This document shows, in pieces, positions 33,808 to 43,998 of a stretch of DNA of 64,000 bases. The DNA lies in contig NZ_LZYB01000001.1 in assembly GCF_001677335.1 (NCBI RefSeq), positions 620,001 to 684,000 on the forward strand. The letters run 5' to 3'. Every line of letters begins with the position of its first letter. Within the stretch, counting starts at the first letter, position 1. A program made the position numbers and the translations under genes. The stretch comes from Erythrobacter dokdonensis DSW-74 (GTDB taxonomy: Bacteria > Pseudomonadota > Alphaproteobacteria > Sphingomonadales > Sphingomonadaceae). The notes under the pieces were generated by a model. The model was not told the origin of the DNA, searched no databases, and saw only the letters and a program-made list of their open reading frames with translations.

Positions 33808-35238
33808 ATGGCTGACGACCGCCGCGATGAACTCGAAGCCCTGCTCGCGCGGCAACGCGCCGCCTTCACCGCCTCGCGGCCCGAGCCGCTATCGCAGCGC
33901 AAGGACCGCATCCGCCGTGCGATGGCGCTGGTGAAGGAGCATGGTGAGGAATTCGCCAAGGCGATGAGCGCCGATTTCGGCAGCCGATCGATCCAACAGT
34001 CGATGCTGACCGACATCGCCGCCACGGTCGGCGCGGGTGCCCATGCATTGAAGCACATCGACCAGTGGTCGAAGCCCGAAAAGCGCAAGGTTCAGTTTCC
34101 GCTTGGACTGTTGGGCGCAAGGGCCGAGGTTCGCTATGAGCCCAAGGGGGTTATCGGCATCCTCAGTCCGTGGAATTTTCCGGTGCAGCTGGCTTATGGT
34201 CCGCTCATGCAGGTGCTCGCCGCGGGCAACCGGGCGATGATAAAGCCCAGCGAGTTCACCGAACGCACCAGCGAGCTGATGGCACAGCTGACCGCCGAGT
34301 ATTTCGCGCCCGAGGAAGTCGCGGTGATGACCGGCGGGCCCGAGGTGGCCGCTGCCTTTTCGTCGCTGCCCTTCGATCACCTCGTCTTTACTGGTTCGAC
34401 CGCGACAGGACGCCGGGTGATGCAGGCAGCCGCTGAAAATCTCGTACCGGTGACACTGGAGCTGGGAGGCAAGTCGCCGGTCATCATGGGGCGCAGCGCC
34501 GATTTCGCCAAGGCCGGTGAACGTATCGCAATCGGCAAGATGATGAATGCAGGGCAAATCTGCCTTGCGCCGGATTACCTGATGGTGCCCGATGACAAGG
34601 CCGACGAGGCGGTTGCGGGCGTGACCGGTGCGGCGGCGGCAATGTATCCGCGCCTGCTCGACAATGACGACTATGCTTCGATCGTCTCCGACCGCCATTT
34701 CGAGCGGCTTCAGGGTCTGGTTGCCGATGCGCGTGACAAGGGCGCCGAGGTGATAGAGGTTAACCCGGCAGGGGAAGACTTCGGAAATGCCAACCAGCGC
34801 AAGATGCCGCTGACCGTGCTGCGCGGGGTCAACGACGAGATGACCGTGATGCAGGAGGAGATCTTCGGCCCCGTCCTGCCGGTGATGACCTACAAATCGG
34901 TCGATCAGGCGGTGGATTACGTCAATGATCATGATCGCCCACTTGGTCTTTACTATTTCGGCGAGGATCGCGCCGAGCAGGAGCGCGTGCTCACCCGCAC
35001 CATTTCGGGCGGGGTGACCACCAATGACGTGGTGTTCCACGTCTCGATGGAAGACCTGCCTTTCGGCGGGGTCGGCCCGTCGGGTATGGGCAGCTATCAC
35101 GCGATCGAGGGCTTCCGCGAATTCAGCCATGCGCGCGCGGTCTATCACCAGCCGAAGATCGACATTGCCAAGCTGGGCGGGCTGAAGCCGCCCTATGGCA
35201 AGGCGACCGATCAGGCGGCGGCGCGGATGATGAAATAG
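33808..35238 (+). CDS. Coniferyl aldehyde dehydrogenase-type NAD(P)-dependent aldehyde dehydrogenase
   Basis: A 476-residue ALDH of the CALDH/ALDH3-like class. The nucleotide-binding segment GVIGILSPWNFPVQLAYGPL is followed by FTGSTATGRRVM, the Glu site LELGGKSPVIMG, catalytic Cys in NAGQICLAPDY and EEIFGPVLPVM. It oxidises aldehydes to acids; the coniferyl aldehyde label is by family resemblance and the true substrate may be another aliphatic or aromatic aldehyde. ATG 33808 is chosen because GGGAGA lies 5 nt upstream; an ATG at 33787 has no such site. Divergent from thiolase. Confidence 0.87.
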   Translation: MADDRRDELEALLARQRAAFTASRPEPLSQRKDRIRRAMALVKEHGEEFAKAMSADFGSRSIQQSMLTDIAATVGAGAHALKHIDQWSKPEKRKVQFPLGLLGARAEVRYEPKGVIGILSPWNFPVQLAYGPLMQVLAAGNRAMIKPSEFTERTSELMAQLTAEYFAPEEVAVMTGGPEVAAAFSSLPFDHLVFTGSTATGRRVMQAAAENLVPVTLELGGKSPVIMGRSADFAKAGERIAIGKMMNAGQICLAPDYLMVPDDKADEAVAGVTGAAAAMYPRLLDNDDYASIVSDRHFERLQGLVADARDKGAEVIEVNPAGEDFGNANQRKMPLTVLRGVNDEMTVMQEEIFGPVLPVMTYKSVDQAVDYVNDHDRPLGLYYFGEDRAEQERVLTRTISGGVTTNDVVFHVSMEDLPFGGVGPSGMGSYHAIEGFREFSHARAVYHQPKIDIAKLGGLKPPYGKATDQAAARMMK

Positions 35239-35384
35239 GCGGGAACGCATTTTGCCATCCGGCGGCAACGGGCCGGCTGCAACGAGCGTTCGATTTCATG
35301 CAACATCTCTGAGGGCTTTTGCCTGAGTCGCAGGCTTGCGCCGAGCACGCGACAGGCTTAGGGGCGACCCGAGGGATTAATAGC

Positions 35385-35771
35385 TTGGACATCGCCGTGA
35401 TCGATCTCAGCCAGTATCTGCCGATACTGTTATTCATTCTCATCGCGTTCGGATTGTCGATCCTGTTTGTGGTCGCTCCGATGGCGGTGTCGCGGCTGAC
35501 CGGCGCGCACAACCCCGATGCGGAAAAGCTCAGCGAGTACGAATGCGGCTTTCCCGCCTTCGAGGACGCGCGCAGCCAGTTCGACGTGCGCTTCTACCTC
35601 GTCGCGATCAGCTTTATCATCTTCGATCTCGAAGCAGCCTTCCTGTTTCCCTGGGCCGTCAGTCTCGGCGAGACAGGCTGGACCGGATGGCTGGGCATGA
35701 TGGTGTTCCTGTTCATCCTCGCGGTCGGACTTGCCTATGAATGGAAGAAAGGGGCGTTGGACTGGGAATGA
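35385..35771 (+). CDS. nuoA: NADH-quinone oxidoreductase subunit A
   Basis: A 128-residue membrane subunit of complex I with three helices and the conserved stretch [21 protein letters not shown], followed by [14 protein letters not shown]. The start is read as TTG 35385 because GAGGGA lies 8 nt upstream; GTG 35397 is a shorter alternative and no suitable ATG exists. It opens the nuoA-N operon. The 146-bp gap before it probably holds the operon promoter, though no clear hexamers were found. Its stop overlaps the nuoB start (ATGA). Confidence 0.95.
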   Translation: MDIAVIDLSQYLPILLFILIAFGLSILFVVAPMAVSRLTGAHNPDAEKLSEYECGFPAFEDARSQFDVRFYLVAISFIIFDLEAAFLFPWAVSLGETGWTGWLGMMVFLFILAVGLAYEWKKGALDWE

Positions 35772-36346
35772 ATAATACCGTTTCTCCTCCCCAGGGACTT
35801 CCTGATGTCTCGGCTCTCAGCACCGCCAAGGGCGGCGAGGTGCGTCAGCCCGATGCGAGCTATTTCACCGCGCTCCAGACCGAAGTGAACGACAAGGGTT
35901 TCCTCGTCACTTCGACCGAAGAGCTGTTTCAGTGGGCGCGCACCGGCAGCCTGTGGTGGATGACCTTCGGGCTCGCCTGCTGCGCGGTCGAGATGATCCA
36001 TGTGAACATGCCGCGTTATGATATGGAGCGCTTCGGCATCGCCCCGCGCGCTTCCCCGCGCCAGTCGGACGTGATGATCGTGGCGGGCACGCTGTGCAAC
36101 AAGATGGCCCCGGCGCTGCGCAAGGTCTATGACCAGATGTCTGATCCCAAATATGTGATCAGCATGGGCAGCTGCGCAAATGGCGGTGGCTATTACCATT
36201 ACAGCTACAGCGTCGTGCGCGGCTGCGACCGCATCGTGCCGGTCGACATCTACGTGCCCGGCTGCCCCCCGACCGCCGAGGCGCTGCTCTATGGCGTGAT
36301 GCAATTGCAGCGCAAGATTCGCCGCGTGGGCACGATCGAGAGGTAA
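35768..36346 (+). CDS. nuoB: NADH-quinone oxidoreductase subunit B
   Basis: A 192-residue peripheral-arm subunit that holds [4Fe-4S] cluster N2, the last cluster before quinone. Cluster residues are visible as the tandem Cys in [12 protein letters not shown], in [12 protein letters not shown] and in [13 protein letters not shown]. The first 25 or so residues are a variable extension. ATG 35768 overlaps the nuoA stop by 4 nt. Confidence 0.97.
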   Translation: MNNTVSPPQGLPDVSALSTAKGGEVRQPDASYFTALQTEVNDKGFLVTSTEELFQWARTGSLWWMTFGLACCAVEMIHVNMPRYDMERFGIAPRASPRQSDVMIVAGTLCNKMAPALRKVYDQMSDPKYVISMGSCANGGGYYHYSYSVVRGCDRIVPVDIYVPGCPPTAEALLYGVMQLQRKIRRVGTIER

Positions 36347-36357
36347 GGGCGAGAGAT

Positions 36358-37014
36358 ATGGCCGTTCTTCATTCCGCCCCGAAGTTCGCTTCGAACGAGG
36401 GCGTGATCGACGCTATCAGCGAAACGATCAGCGTCTGGCTGATCGAAGCTGTCGAGGCGCATGGCGAAGTGATCTTCCGCGTCGAGCGCGACAGCCTCGA
36501 CAAGGTGCTGCGGACCCTGCGCGATGACCATGCATATCAGCAACTGATGGAAATTGCGGGCGTCGACTACCCCGACCGGGCCGAACGGTTCGAAGTCGTC
36601 TACATGCTGCAAAGCCTCACGAAGAACCACCGCGTGATGGTGAAGTGTTCGGCCAGCGAAGACACGCCGGTGCCGACCGTGACCACGCTGTGGCCCAATG
36701 CTGGCTGGCTCGAACGCGAGGTGTTCGACATGTACGGCGTGACCTTTGCGGGCAATCCCGACTTGCGCCGCATTCTCACCGATTACGGCTTTGAAGGGCA
36801 CCCGTTCCGCAAGGACTTCCCGATGACCGGCTATACCGAACTGCGCTATTCCGAAGAGGAAAAGCGCGTCGTTTACGAGCCGGTGGAACTCGCGCAGGAA
36901 ATGCGGACGTTCGATTTCCTCTCGCCGTGGGAAGGCGCCGATTACGTGCTGCCCGGAGATGAAAAGGCTGACGAGAAAGCCCCCGCCAAGCCGGAGACGG
37001 AGGCGAAGAAATGA
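36358..37014 (+). CDS. nuoC: NADH-quinone oxidoreductase subunit C
   Basis: A 218-residue 30-kDa subunit of the connecting fragment of complex I. Family motifs are [21 protein letters not shown] and [13 protein letters not shown]. The last 25 residues are Lys/Glu/Ala-rich and probably disordered. It is separate from nuoD, unlike the nuoCD fusion of enterobacteria. It starts 11 nt after nuoB and overlaps nuoD by 4 nt. Confidence 0.97.
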   Translation: MAVLHSAPKFASNEGVIDAISETISVWLIEAVEAHGEVIFRVERDSLDKVLRTLRDDHAYQQLMEIAGVDYPDRAERFEVVYMLQSLTKNHRVMVKCSASEDTPVPTVTTLWPNAGWLEREVFDMYGVTFAGNPDLRRILTDYGFEGHPFRKDFPMTGYTELRYSEEEKRVVYEPVELAQEMRTFDFLSPWEGADYVLPGDEKADEKAPAKPETEAKK

Positions 37015-38222
37015 GCATGCAACTCGAAGAATCGCCGACTACCGAAGGCGAAGTCATCTCCAACTACACGATCAATTTCGGCCCCCAGCACCCGGCCGCG
37101 CATGGCGTGCTGCGCATGGTGATGGAGCTTGACGGCGAGGTGATCGAACGGATCGACCCGCATGTGGGCCTGCTCCACCGCGGTACCGAAAAGCTGATCG
37201 AGCAGAAGACCTACCTCCAGGCGCTGCCCTATTTCGACCGGCTCGACTATTGCTCACCGCTCGCCATGGAGCACTCTTATGTGCTGGCGATCGAGAAGCT
37301 CCTCAACATCGAGGTGCCGCTCCGTGCGCAATATCTGCGCGTGCTGTTCGCCGAGCTGACCCGCATCTGCAACCACATGCTCAACATCGGCGCGCACGTG
37401 ATGGATGTGGGCGCGATGACGCCCAACCTGTGGGTGTTCGAACTGCGCGAGGACTGCCTTAACTTCTTCGAGCGGGCGTCGGGCGCGCGCATGCACTCGG
37501 CCTGGTTCCGTCCCGGCGGCGTGCACCAGGATGTGCCGGAAAAGCTGCTGGTCGATATCGGCGACTGGCTCGACAACCGTCTGCCCGAACTGTTCGGCGA
37601 TGCGATGAGCCTTGTGATCGACAACCGCATCTTCAAGCAGCGCAATGTCGATATCGCCGTGGTCAGCCGCGAAGACGCGGTGGCATGGGGCTTTTCCGGC
37701 CCGATGATCCGCGCTGCGGGCATCCCGTGGGATCTGCGCAAGAGCCAGCCCTATGATGTCTATGACCGGATGGAGTTCGACATCCCGGTGGGCACCAATT
37801 CGGACTGCTATGACCGCTTCATGGTGCGCGTGAAGGAAGTCTACGAAAGCGCGAAGATCATCAAGCAGTGCCTGCGCGACATGCCGCAAGGCCCGATCGC
37901 CAGCACCGACGGCAAGGTTTCGCCCCCCAAGCGCGGCGAAATGAAGCAGTCGATGGAAAGCCTGATCCACCACTTCAAGCTCTACACCGAAGGCTTCCAC
38001 GTGCCTGCGGGCGAGGTTTACGTGGCGACCGAAAGCCCCAAGGGCGAATTCGGCGTCTATCTCGTCAGCGACGGCACCAACAAGCCGTACCGCTGCAAGA
38101 TCCGCCCCACCGCCTTCTCGCACCTTCAGGCGATGGATTTCATGAGCCGCGGCCACATGCTGCCCGACGCGACGGCTATTCTCGGCGCGATCGATGTCGT
38201 TTTTGGTGAGTGTGACAGATAA
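37011..38222 (+). CDS. nuoD: NADH-quinone oxidoreductase subunit D
   Basis: A 403-residue 49-kDa subunit, related to the large subunit of NiFe hydrogenases, forming the quinone pocket with NuoB. Motifs are [15 protein letters not shown], the loop [14 protein letters not shown] and, near the end, [20 protein letters not shown] and [15 protein letters not shown]. Its TAA stop overlaps the nuoE ATG by one base. Confidence 0.97.
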   Translation: MSMQLEESPTTEGEVISNYTINFGPQHPAAHGVLRMVMELDGEVIERIDPHVGLLHRGTEKLIEQKTYLQALPYFDRLDYCSPLAMEHSYVLAIEKLLNIEVPLRAQYLRVLFAELTRICNHMLNIGAHVMDVGAMTPNLWVFELREDCLNFFERASGARMHSAWFRPGGVHQDVPEKLLVDIGDWLDNRLPELFGDAMSLVIDNRIFKQRNVDIAVVSREDAVAWGFSGPMIRAAGIPWDLRKSQPYDVYDRMEFDIPVGTNSDCYDRFMVRVKEVYESAKIIKQCLRDMPQGPIASTDGKVSPPKRGEMKQSMESLIHHFKLYTEGFHVPAGEVYVATESPKGEFGVYLVSDGTNKPYRCKIRPTAFSHLQAMDFMSRGHMLPDATAILGAIDVVFGECDR

Positions 38223-38890
38223 TGGCTGACCGTACCCCCGCTCCCGACACCCCCGAACTGCGCGCGCGCTGGGGGGCGTTCGAATGGACGCCGGAGAACA
38301 AGAAAACCGCCGACTGGCACATTGCCAAGTATCCCGAAGGGCGCCAGCGTTCGGCGGTGATGCCGCTGCTCGACCTCGCCCAGCGGCAGGTCGGGGCGGA
38401 GACCGATACGCAGGGGTGGCTGCCGCTGCCGGTGCTCGAATATGTCGCCAAGTATCTCGACATGCCGGTGATCCGCGTGCTCGAGGTCGCCAGCTTCTAT
38501 TTCATGTACAACCTCAAGCCCGTGGGCAAATTCCACGTGCAGGTGTGCGGCACCACGCCCTGCATGCTGCGCGGGAGCGATGACATCATGGCCGCCTGCA
38601 AGAAGCGCGGAATGGTGAAGGGCGGGGTCTCGGCGGATGGCCTGTGGACCCTCACTGAAGTCGAATGCATGGGCAATTGCGCGACCGCGCCGATGGTCCA
38701 GATCAATGACGACAATTACGAGGACCTGACCCCCGAGCGGCTCGACGCGGTTCTGGATGCGCTGGCGGCGGGCCAAAGCCCCAAGACCGGCACGCAGGAG
38801 CCGGGGCGGCATACCTCCGAGCCTACGGGCGGGCCGACCACGCTCAAGGACATGGTCACCGAAAACCACGATTACCGGGGCGAGTGGTGA
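38222..38890 (+). CDS. nuoE: NADH-quinone oxidoreductase subunit E
   Basis: A 222-residue 24-kDa subunit that binds [2Fe-2S] cluster N1a. The thioredoxin-like domain has CGTTPCMLRG and the later VECMGNCATAPMVQIND, giving the four Cys ligands. The C-terminal 45 residues (Pro/Thr/Gly-rich, ending DYRGEW) form a tail longer than in E. coli NuoE but common in alphaproteobacteria. Overlaps the next small gene at TGATG. Confidence 0.96.
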   Translation: MADRTPAPDTPELRARWGAFEWTPENKKTADWHIAKYPEGRQRSAVMPLLDLAQRQVGAETDTQGWLPLPVLEYVAKYLDMPVIRVLEVASFYFMYNLKPVGKFHVQVCGTTPCMLRGSDDIMAACKKRGMVKGGVSADGLWTLTEVECMGNCATAPMVQINDDNYEDLTPERLDAVLDALAAGQSPKTGTQEPGRHTSEPTGGPTTLKDMVTENHDYRGEW

Positions 38891-39060
38891 TGGGCAACAA
38901 GGCGCAAATCGGTGGCGGGCTGATAGGCCTCATGTTCCTAGGGCTCGCCGTATTCGAGTTCCTGAGCGGCGACAGCTGGGTCGTGTGGGCGATCCTCGGA
39001 TTCCTGTTCGGCGGCTTTGGCGCGGCCTGTCGATTGTTGAAAGGCAGGGACCGCTCGTGA
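38890..39060 (+). CDS. Small membrane protein 1 between nuoE and nuoF
   Basis: A 56-residue reading frame that begins at an ATG overlapping the nuoE stop (TGATG) and ends in a GTGA overlap with the next frame. It encodes two short hydrophobic segments, GGGLIGLMFLGLAVFEFL and WVVWAILGFLFGGFGAA, followed by a positively charged tail (RLLKGRDRS), the layout of a two-helix membrane protein. No known domain. The seamless overlaps and codon pattern argue that it is translated with the complex I genes. Function unknown; possibly an accessory or assembly factor. Confidence 0.65.
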   Translation: MGNKAQIGGGLIGLMFLGLAVFEFLSGDSWVVWAILGFLFGGFGAACRLLKGRDRS

Positions 39061-39200
39061 CCGCCGTCGCCTCCCTCCTTGGCGCAGCCGTGCTGGCCTT
39101 CATCGCCTACAAGGTGCTGATGGGCCTGATGCGCGTGGGGGTGATCCTGCTCATTCTGGCGGTGCTCTACGGACTCTACACCCAAGGGGTGATCGGATGA
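39057..39200 (+). CDS. Small membrane protein 2 between nuoE and nuoF
   Basis: A 47-residue frame starting at GTG 39057 inside the previous stop (GTGA) and ending inside the next start (ATGA). It is almost entirely hydrophobic: [20 protein letters not shown] and [19 protein letters not shown]. It looks like a one- or two-helix membrane peptide. No homologue is recognised. The overlap at both ends is the main evidence that it is real. Confidence 0.55.
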   Translation: MTAVASLLGAAVLAFIAYKVLMGLMRVGVILLILAVLYGLYTQGVIG

Positions 39201-39373
39201 GCCCGTTGACACTTGCCTTTGCGGGGGCCGGGCTGCCCGGTTTTGCGCTCGGCGCCTATTTCAGCGCGACGGGCAAGGCCGAGATGGGCGTGATTCTGAT
39301 GGGTCTGGGCCTTGTCTTCCAGGTGATTTCGCTGGTGCGCCTGAAGCGCGCCAAACAACAAGGAAAGCAGTAA
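39197..39373 (+). CDS. Small membrane protein 3 between nuoE and nuoF
   Basis: A 58-residue frame from ATG 39197 (ATGA overlap with the previous gene) to TAA 39371-39373, which overlaps the nuoF ATG by one base. Two hydrophobic stretches, [17 protein letters not shown] and [18 protein letters not shown], are followed by a basic tail [11 protein letters not shown]. Probably a two-helix inner-membrane protein with its C-terminus in the cytoplasm. Function unknown; the chain of overlaps suggests coupled translation with nuoF. Confidence 0.62.
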   Translation: MSPLTLAFAGAGLPGFALGAYFSATGKAEMGVILMGLGLVFQVISLVRLKRAKQQGKQ

Positions 39374-40665
39374 TGCTCGCCGATAAGGATCGCATCTTCA
39401 CCAACCTCTACGGCTTCCAGGACTGGGGCCTGAAGGCGGCGCAGCAGCGTGGCGACTGGGACAACACCAAGGCGCTGCTCGAACGCGGGGCCGATGCGGT
39501 TATCGAGGAAATCAAGGCTTCCGGCCTGCGCGGGCGGGGCGGGGCGGGCTTCCCGACCGGCCTCAAGTGGTCTTTCATGCCCAAGGAATCGCGCGACGGC
39601 CGGCCGAGCTTCCTCGTCATCAATGCCGACGAATCCGAACCCGGCTCGTGCAAGGACCGCGAGATCCTGCGCCACGATCCGCACAAGCTGGTCGAGGGCG
39701 CGCTGGTCGCCGGTTTCGCGATGCGCGCGCGGGCGGCCTATATCTACATCCGCGGCGAATATATCCGCGAGGCCGAGACGCTCCAGAAGGCGATCGACGA
39801 AGCCTATGCGGCGGGTTTCATCGGCAAGAACGCCTGCAAGTCGGGCTATGACTTCGACGTCTTCATGCACCGGGGCGCGGGCGCCTACATCTGCGGCGAA
39901 GAGACCGCGATGATCGAGAGCCTCGAAGGCAAGAAGGGTCAGCCGCGCCTCAAGCCCCCGTTCCCGGCAGGCGCGGGACTTTATGGCTGCCCGACCACGG
40001 TCAACAATGTCGAGAGCATCGCAGTCGCGCCGACGATCCTGCGGCGCGGGGCTTCGTGGTTCAGCTCCTTCGGGCGCGAGAACAACAAGGGCACCAAGCT
40101 GTTCCAGATCTCCGGCCACGTGGAAAAGCCCTGCGTCGTGGAAGAAGCGATGAGCATCCCCTTCGAGGAGCTGATCGAAAAGCACTGCGGCGGCATCCGC
40201 GGCGGGTGGGACAATCTGCTTGCCGTTATCCCCGGCGGTTCATCCGTGCCACTGGTGCCTGCCGAGCAAATCCGCAACGCACCGATGGACTTTGATGGCC
40301 TCAAGGAACTGGGCTCCGGCCTCGGCACGGCGGCGGTCATTGTCATGGACAAGTCGACTGACATCGTCCGTGCGATCAGCCGCCTCTCCTACTTCTACAA
40401 GCACGAGTCCTGCGGCCAGTGCACCCCCTGCCGCGAAGGCACGGGCTGGATGTGGCGCATGATGGAGCGCCTGCGCACAGGCGATGCGGCAATCGAGGAA
40501 ATCGACATGCTGCAGGAAGTCACCAGGCAGGTTGAAGGCCACACCATCTGTGCGCTCGGCGACGCCGCCGCATGGCCGATCCAGGGCCTCATCCGCCATT
40601 TCCGTCCCGAGCTTGAGCGGCGGATCAACGAGCATAACGCGCAATTCCAAGAGGCAGCCGAGTAA
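39373..40665 (+). CDS. nuoF: NADH-quinone oxidoreductase subunit F
   Basis: A 430-residue 51-kDa subunit carrying FMN, NADH and [4Fe-4S] cluster N3. [16 protein letters not shown] is the NADH/FMN glycine-rich loop, [14 protein letters not shown] the second FMN segment, and [19 protein letters not shown] with the later Cys in [15 protein letters not shown] provides the cluster ligands. It is where NADH enters complex I. Its ATG overlaps the stop of the third small gene and its own stop overlaps nuoG. Confidence 0.98.
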   Translation: MLADKDRIFTNLYGFQDWGLKAAQQRGDWDNTKALLERGADAVIEEIKASGLRGRGGAGFPTGLKWSFMPKESRDGRPSFLVINADESEPGSCKDREILRHDPHKLVEGALVAGFAMRARAAYIYIRGEYIREAETLQKAIDEAYAAGFIGKNACKSGYDFDVFMHRGAGAYICGEETAMIESLEGKKGQPRLKPPFPAGAGLYGCPTTVNNVESIAVAPTILRRGASWFSSFGRENNKGTKLFQISGHVEKPCVVEEAMSIPFEELIEKHCGGIRGGWDNLLAVIPGGSSVPLVPAEQIRNAPMDFDGLKELGSGLGTAAVIVMDKSTDIVRAISRLSYFYKHESCGQCTPCREGTGWMWRMMERLRTGDAAIEEIDMLQEVTRQVEGHTICALGDAAAWPIQGLIRHFRPELERRINEHNAQFQEAAE

Positions 40666-42680
40666 TGCCCAAGGTCACCGTAGACGGTCAGGAAATCGAG
40701 GTCCCGGCGGGCGCCACTGTGCTCCAGGCCTGCGAGCTGGCGGGCAAGGAAATCCCGCGCTTCTGCTATCACGAGCGGCTCAGCATCGCCGGCAATTGCC
40801 GCATGTGCCTTGTCGAGGTGAAGCCCGGGCCGCCCAAGCCGCAGGCCTCCTGTGCGCTGCCCGCTGCCGAGGGTCAGGAAATCCGCACCGACAGCCCGAT
40901 GGTCAAGAAGGCTCGCGAGGGCGTGATGGAGTTCCTGCTCATCAACCACCCGCTCGATTGCCCGATCTGCGATCAGGGCGGCGAGTGCGATTTGCAGGAT
41001 CAGGCGGTCGCCTATGGCCGCGGCGGCTCGCGTTTTGCCGAGAACAAGCGCGCCGTCACCGAGAAATACATGGGCCCGCTGATCAAGACGATCATGACCC
41101 GCTGCATCCACTGCACTCGCTGCGTTCGCTTCTCGGAAGAAATCGCGGGCGTGGACGAGATCGGCGCGCTGTACCGCGGCGAGGACATGCAGATTACCAC
41201 CTATCTGGAGCAGGCGGCGGCGCACGAGCTTTCGGCGAATGTCATCGACCTGTGCCCGGTCGGTGCGCTGACCTCGCGGCCCTATGCTTTCGAGGCGCGG
41301 CCGTGGGAGCTGAAGAAGACGCTCAGCATCGACGTCTCGGACGCGGTCGGGGCCAACATCACGCTCCATTCCAAGGGCCGAGAAGTCATGCGGGCGCTGC
41401 CGCGCGTCAACGACGACGTCAACGAGGAGTGGCTGTCGGACAAGGGCCGTTATCAGGTCGATGGCCTCACCAAGCGCCGTCTCGACCGCGTGTGGGTGCG
41501 CCGCGAGGGCAAGCTCCAGCCCGCCGAGTGGACCGAAGCTTTCGGGATGATCGCGGGTGCCTTGGCAAGCGACAAGGCCAGCATCGCTGCGGTCGCGGGC
41601 GATCTGCTCGATGCCGAGACGATGTTTGCCGCCAAGGCGCTGGTCAATGCCTGCGGATCGCAGCTCACCGAGGCGCGCCAAACCGGCATGACCTATGATG
41701 TGTCGAACCTTGCCGCAGTCAACTTCAACAGCACCTTTGCAGGCATCGAGACCGCCGACGCGATTCTGATCGTCGGCAGCAATGTCCGCTGGGAAGCCGC
41801 GTTGCTCAACGTGCGCCTGCGCAAAGCGGTGAAGGCGGGCGCCAAGGTCTACATCATCGGCCCCGAATGGGATCCGACCTATCCGGCGACCTTCCTCGGT
41901 TCCGATCTCAAGCTGCTCAACCGCATCCCCAAGGAACTGGGTGACGTTATGAAGTCGGCCCAGCGTCCGGCGGTGATCCTCGGCGCGGCGGCGCTGTCCA
42001 AGGGCGCGCTTCCGGCGGCGCTCAAGCTGGTCGACAAGTTCGGGCTGGTGCGTGAGGGCTGGAACGGCTTCAACGTGCTGCACATCTCGGCGGCGCGCAT
42101 GGCGTCGCTGATGCTCGGCTTCACGCTTGCGGGCGGCATGGCCGACATCGCCGCCGCCAAGCCGAAGGTGCTGCTCAGCCTCGGCGCGGACGAGATGGAC
42201 TATGCGCCCTACGCCAAGAGCCTTAAGGTCTATATCGGCCACCACGGCGACAAGGGCGCGCACCACGCTGACATCATCCTTCCGGGCGCGTCCTATGCCG
42301 AGAAGGACGGCACCTACGTCAACACCGAGGGCCGCGTGCAGTTTGCCGAGAAGGCGGTCTTTGCCCCCGGTGACGCGCGCGAGGACTGGACGATCCTGCG
42401 CGCGCTGGCGGACGCGCTGGGCGTCACAGTCGGCTTCGACAGCTTCGCCGAATTGCAGGCCGCGATGATCGCCGCCGTGCCTGCGCTGGGCGAGGAAGGC
42501 CTTGCCGATTACGGTGCGCTGCCCAAGGCGGACAGCTCCGCCAAGGCTGAAGGCGAGATTGCGGGCTACCCGATCAAGGACTTCTACCTCACCAACCCCA
42601 TCGCCCGCGCCAGCGCGGTAATGCAGCAGTGCTCGGACGAATTGCTCCACGGTGCTGACGTCAAGGAGGCCGCAGAGTGA
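40665..42680 (+). CDS. nuoG: NADH-quinone oxidoreductase subunit G
   Basis: A 671-residue 75-kDa subunit with several Fe-S clusters. N-terminal [2Fe-2S] ligands are in RFCYHERLSIAGNCRMC and ASCALP, the His-Cys [4Fe-4S] site is in HPLDCPICDQGGECDLQD, and N4 ligands are in MTRCIHCTRCVRF and DLCPVGAL. The rest is a molybdopterin-oxidoreductase-like domain without cofactor residues. Its stop overlaps the next small gene (GTGA). Confidence 0.97.
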   Translation: MPKVTVDGQEIEVPAGATVLQACELAGKEIPRFCYHERLSIAGNCRMCLVEVKPGPPKPQASCALPAAEGQEIRTDSPMVKKAREGVMEFLLINHPLDCPICDQGGECDLQDQAVAYGRGGSRFAENKRAVTEKYMGPLIKTIMTRCIHCTRCVRFSEEIAGVDEIGALYRGEDMQITTYLEQAAAHELSANVIDLCPVGALTSRPYAFEARPWELKKTLSIDVSDAVGANITLHSKGREVMRALPRVNDDVNEEWLSDKGRYQVDGLTKRRLDRVWVRREGKLQPAEWTEAFGMIAGALASDKASIAAVAGDLLDAETMFAAKALVNACGSQLTEARQTGMTYDVSNLAAVNFNSTFAGIETADAILIVGSNVRWEAALLNVRLRKAVKAGAKVYIIGPEWDPTYPATFLGSDLKLLNRIPKELGDVMKSAQRPAVILGAAALSKGALPAALKLVDKFGLVREGWNGFNVLHISAARMASLMLGFTLAGGMADIAAAKPKVLLSLGADEMDYAPYAKSLKVYIGHHGDKGAHHADIILPGASYAEKDGTYVNTEGRVQFAEKAVFAPGDAREDWTILRALADALGVTVGFDSFAELQAAMIAAVPALGEEGLADYGALPKADSSAKAEGEIAGYPIKDFYLTNPIARASAVMQQCSDELLHGADVKEAAE

Positions 42681-42868
42681 GCGACGCATTCACCCGCGCG
42701 GTTGCGCGTTTCACGCCGCATTTCCTGATCGCGTTCTTCGTGCTCGCGATCGGCGGCACCGTTGCGACTAATGGCCCCGTGATCGACAACCTGTTCTACG
42801 GGAGCTGGCTGCTTATCGCGGCCGCGCTGCTGACCCGGCTCGACATCTATATGGAGGCCCGTTCGTGA
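42677..42868 (+). CDS. Small membrane protein between nuoG and nuoH
   Basis: A 63-residue protein from GTG 42677 (GTGA overlap with nuoG) to TGA 42868, overlapping the nuoH GTG by 4 nt. It has two hydrophobic segments, [15 protein letters not shown] (about 16-30) and [16 protein letters not shown] (about 43-58). The tight overlaps on both sides indicate translation with complex I. No characterised homologue is known to me; it could be an accessory subunit or assembly protein. Confidence 0.7.
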   Translation: MSDAFTRAVARFTPHFLIAFFVLAIGGTVATNGPVIDNLFYGSWLLIAAALLTRLDIYMEARS

Positions 42869-43998
42869 CCGCCTTCTTCCAATCCCTCGGCCTTCCCTAC
42901 GAATGGGCGTGGACCGTCGCCACCGTGGTCGCGATCGTGGTGGTGTCGCTGCTTGTCATGTTCAGCGTGGCGATGGTGATCTATGTCGACCGCAAGGTGC
43001 TGGGCGCGATCATGCTGCGGCGCGGGCCGAACGTGGTCGGGCCGTTCGGGCTGCTGCAATCCTTCGCGGATGGCCTGAAGGTGTTCCTGCAGGAAACCAT
43101 CATCCCCACGGCCGCGAACAAGGGCATCTTCCTGCTCGCGCCGATCATCACCTTCACCGTGGCGCTTGCCGCATGGGCGGTGATTCCGTTCTGGGATGGC
43201 GGAGTGATCGCCGACATCAACGTGGGCCTGCTCTACATCCTCGCGATCTCCTCGATGGGGGTTTACGGCGTGGTGATGAGCGGGTGGGCGTCTAACTCCA
43301 AATACCCGTTCTTCTCGGCGATGCGCGCCTCGGCGCAGATGATCTCCTACGAAGTCTCGATCGGCTTCGTGCTGGTCTGCGTGGTGCTGTTTGCGGGCAC
43401 GTTCAACCTCGGCGGCATCGTCCGCGCGCAGCAGAGTTTTGGGCTGGGCGTGATCAACGCCTATGCGGTGCACCCGCTGCTGTTCCCGATGTGGGTGGTG
43501 TTCTTCATCTCGGCCCTCGCTGAAACCGCGCGCGCGCCGTTTGACCTGACCGAGGCCGAGAGCGAGCTCGTCGCGGGCTACCAGACCGAATATTCCTCGA
43601 TGAGCTTCGCGCTGTTCTGGCTGGGTGAGTATGCGAACATCCTGCTGATGTGCTCGCTCAACACGCTGCTGTTCTGGGGCGGGTGGCTGCCGCCGCTTGA
43701 TATTCCGGTGCTCTACATGGTGCCGGGGATCGTGTGGTTCCTCGTCAAGACCTTCCTGTTCTTCTTCATGTTCAGCTGGATCTGGGCGACGGTGCCGCGC
43801 TACCGCTACGACCAGCTGATGCGCCTCGGGTGGAAGGTGTTCCTGCCGATGAGCCTGCTGTTCGTCGCAGTGACCAGCGGGTACCTGATGGCGACGGGGC
43901 ATTTCGACAAGGTCGGCATCGCCGAGGTGCCCGCAACTGCCACCGAAATCGTCCAAACCAACCCCGCGCAGCCGACTGCTGTGAGAGGCCAGTCATGA
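42865..43998 (+). CDS. nuoH: NADH-quinone oxidoreductase subunit H
   Basis: A 377-residue membrane subunit at the junction of the two arms, helping to form the quinone cavity. Motifs are [33 protein letters not shown] and later [27 protein letters not shown]. Eight or so helices are visible. GTG 42865 is the start, inside the previous stop. It overlaps nuoI by 4 nt. Confidence 0.97.
   Translation: MTAFFQSLGLPYEWAWTVATVVAIVVVSLLVMFSVAMVIYVDRKVLGAIMLRRGPNVVGPFGLLQSFADGLKVFLQETIIPTAANKGIFLLAPIITFTVALAAWAVIPFWDGGVIADINVGLLYILAISSMGVYGVVMSGWASNSKYPFFSAMRASAQMISYEVSIGFVLVCVVLFAGTFNLGGIVRAQQSFGLGVINAYAVHPLLFPMWVVFFISALAETARAPFDLTEAESELVAGYQTEYSSMSFALFWLGEYANILLMCSLNTLLFWGGWLPPLDIPVLYMVPGIVWFLVKTFLFFFMFSWIWATVPRYRYDQLMRLGWKVFLPMSLLFVAVTSGYLMATGHFDKVGIAEVPATATEIVQTNPAQPTAVRGQS

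Noticed and set aside
40395-42689. A 764-codon open frame on the minus strand opposite nuoF/nuoG
   Set aside because: It is antisense to clear complex I genes with Fe-S motifs; long reverse frames are expected in high-GC DNA with strong third-position bias.
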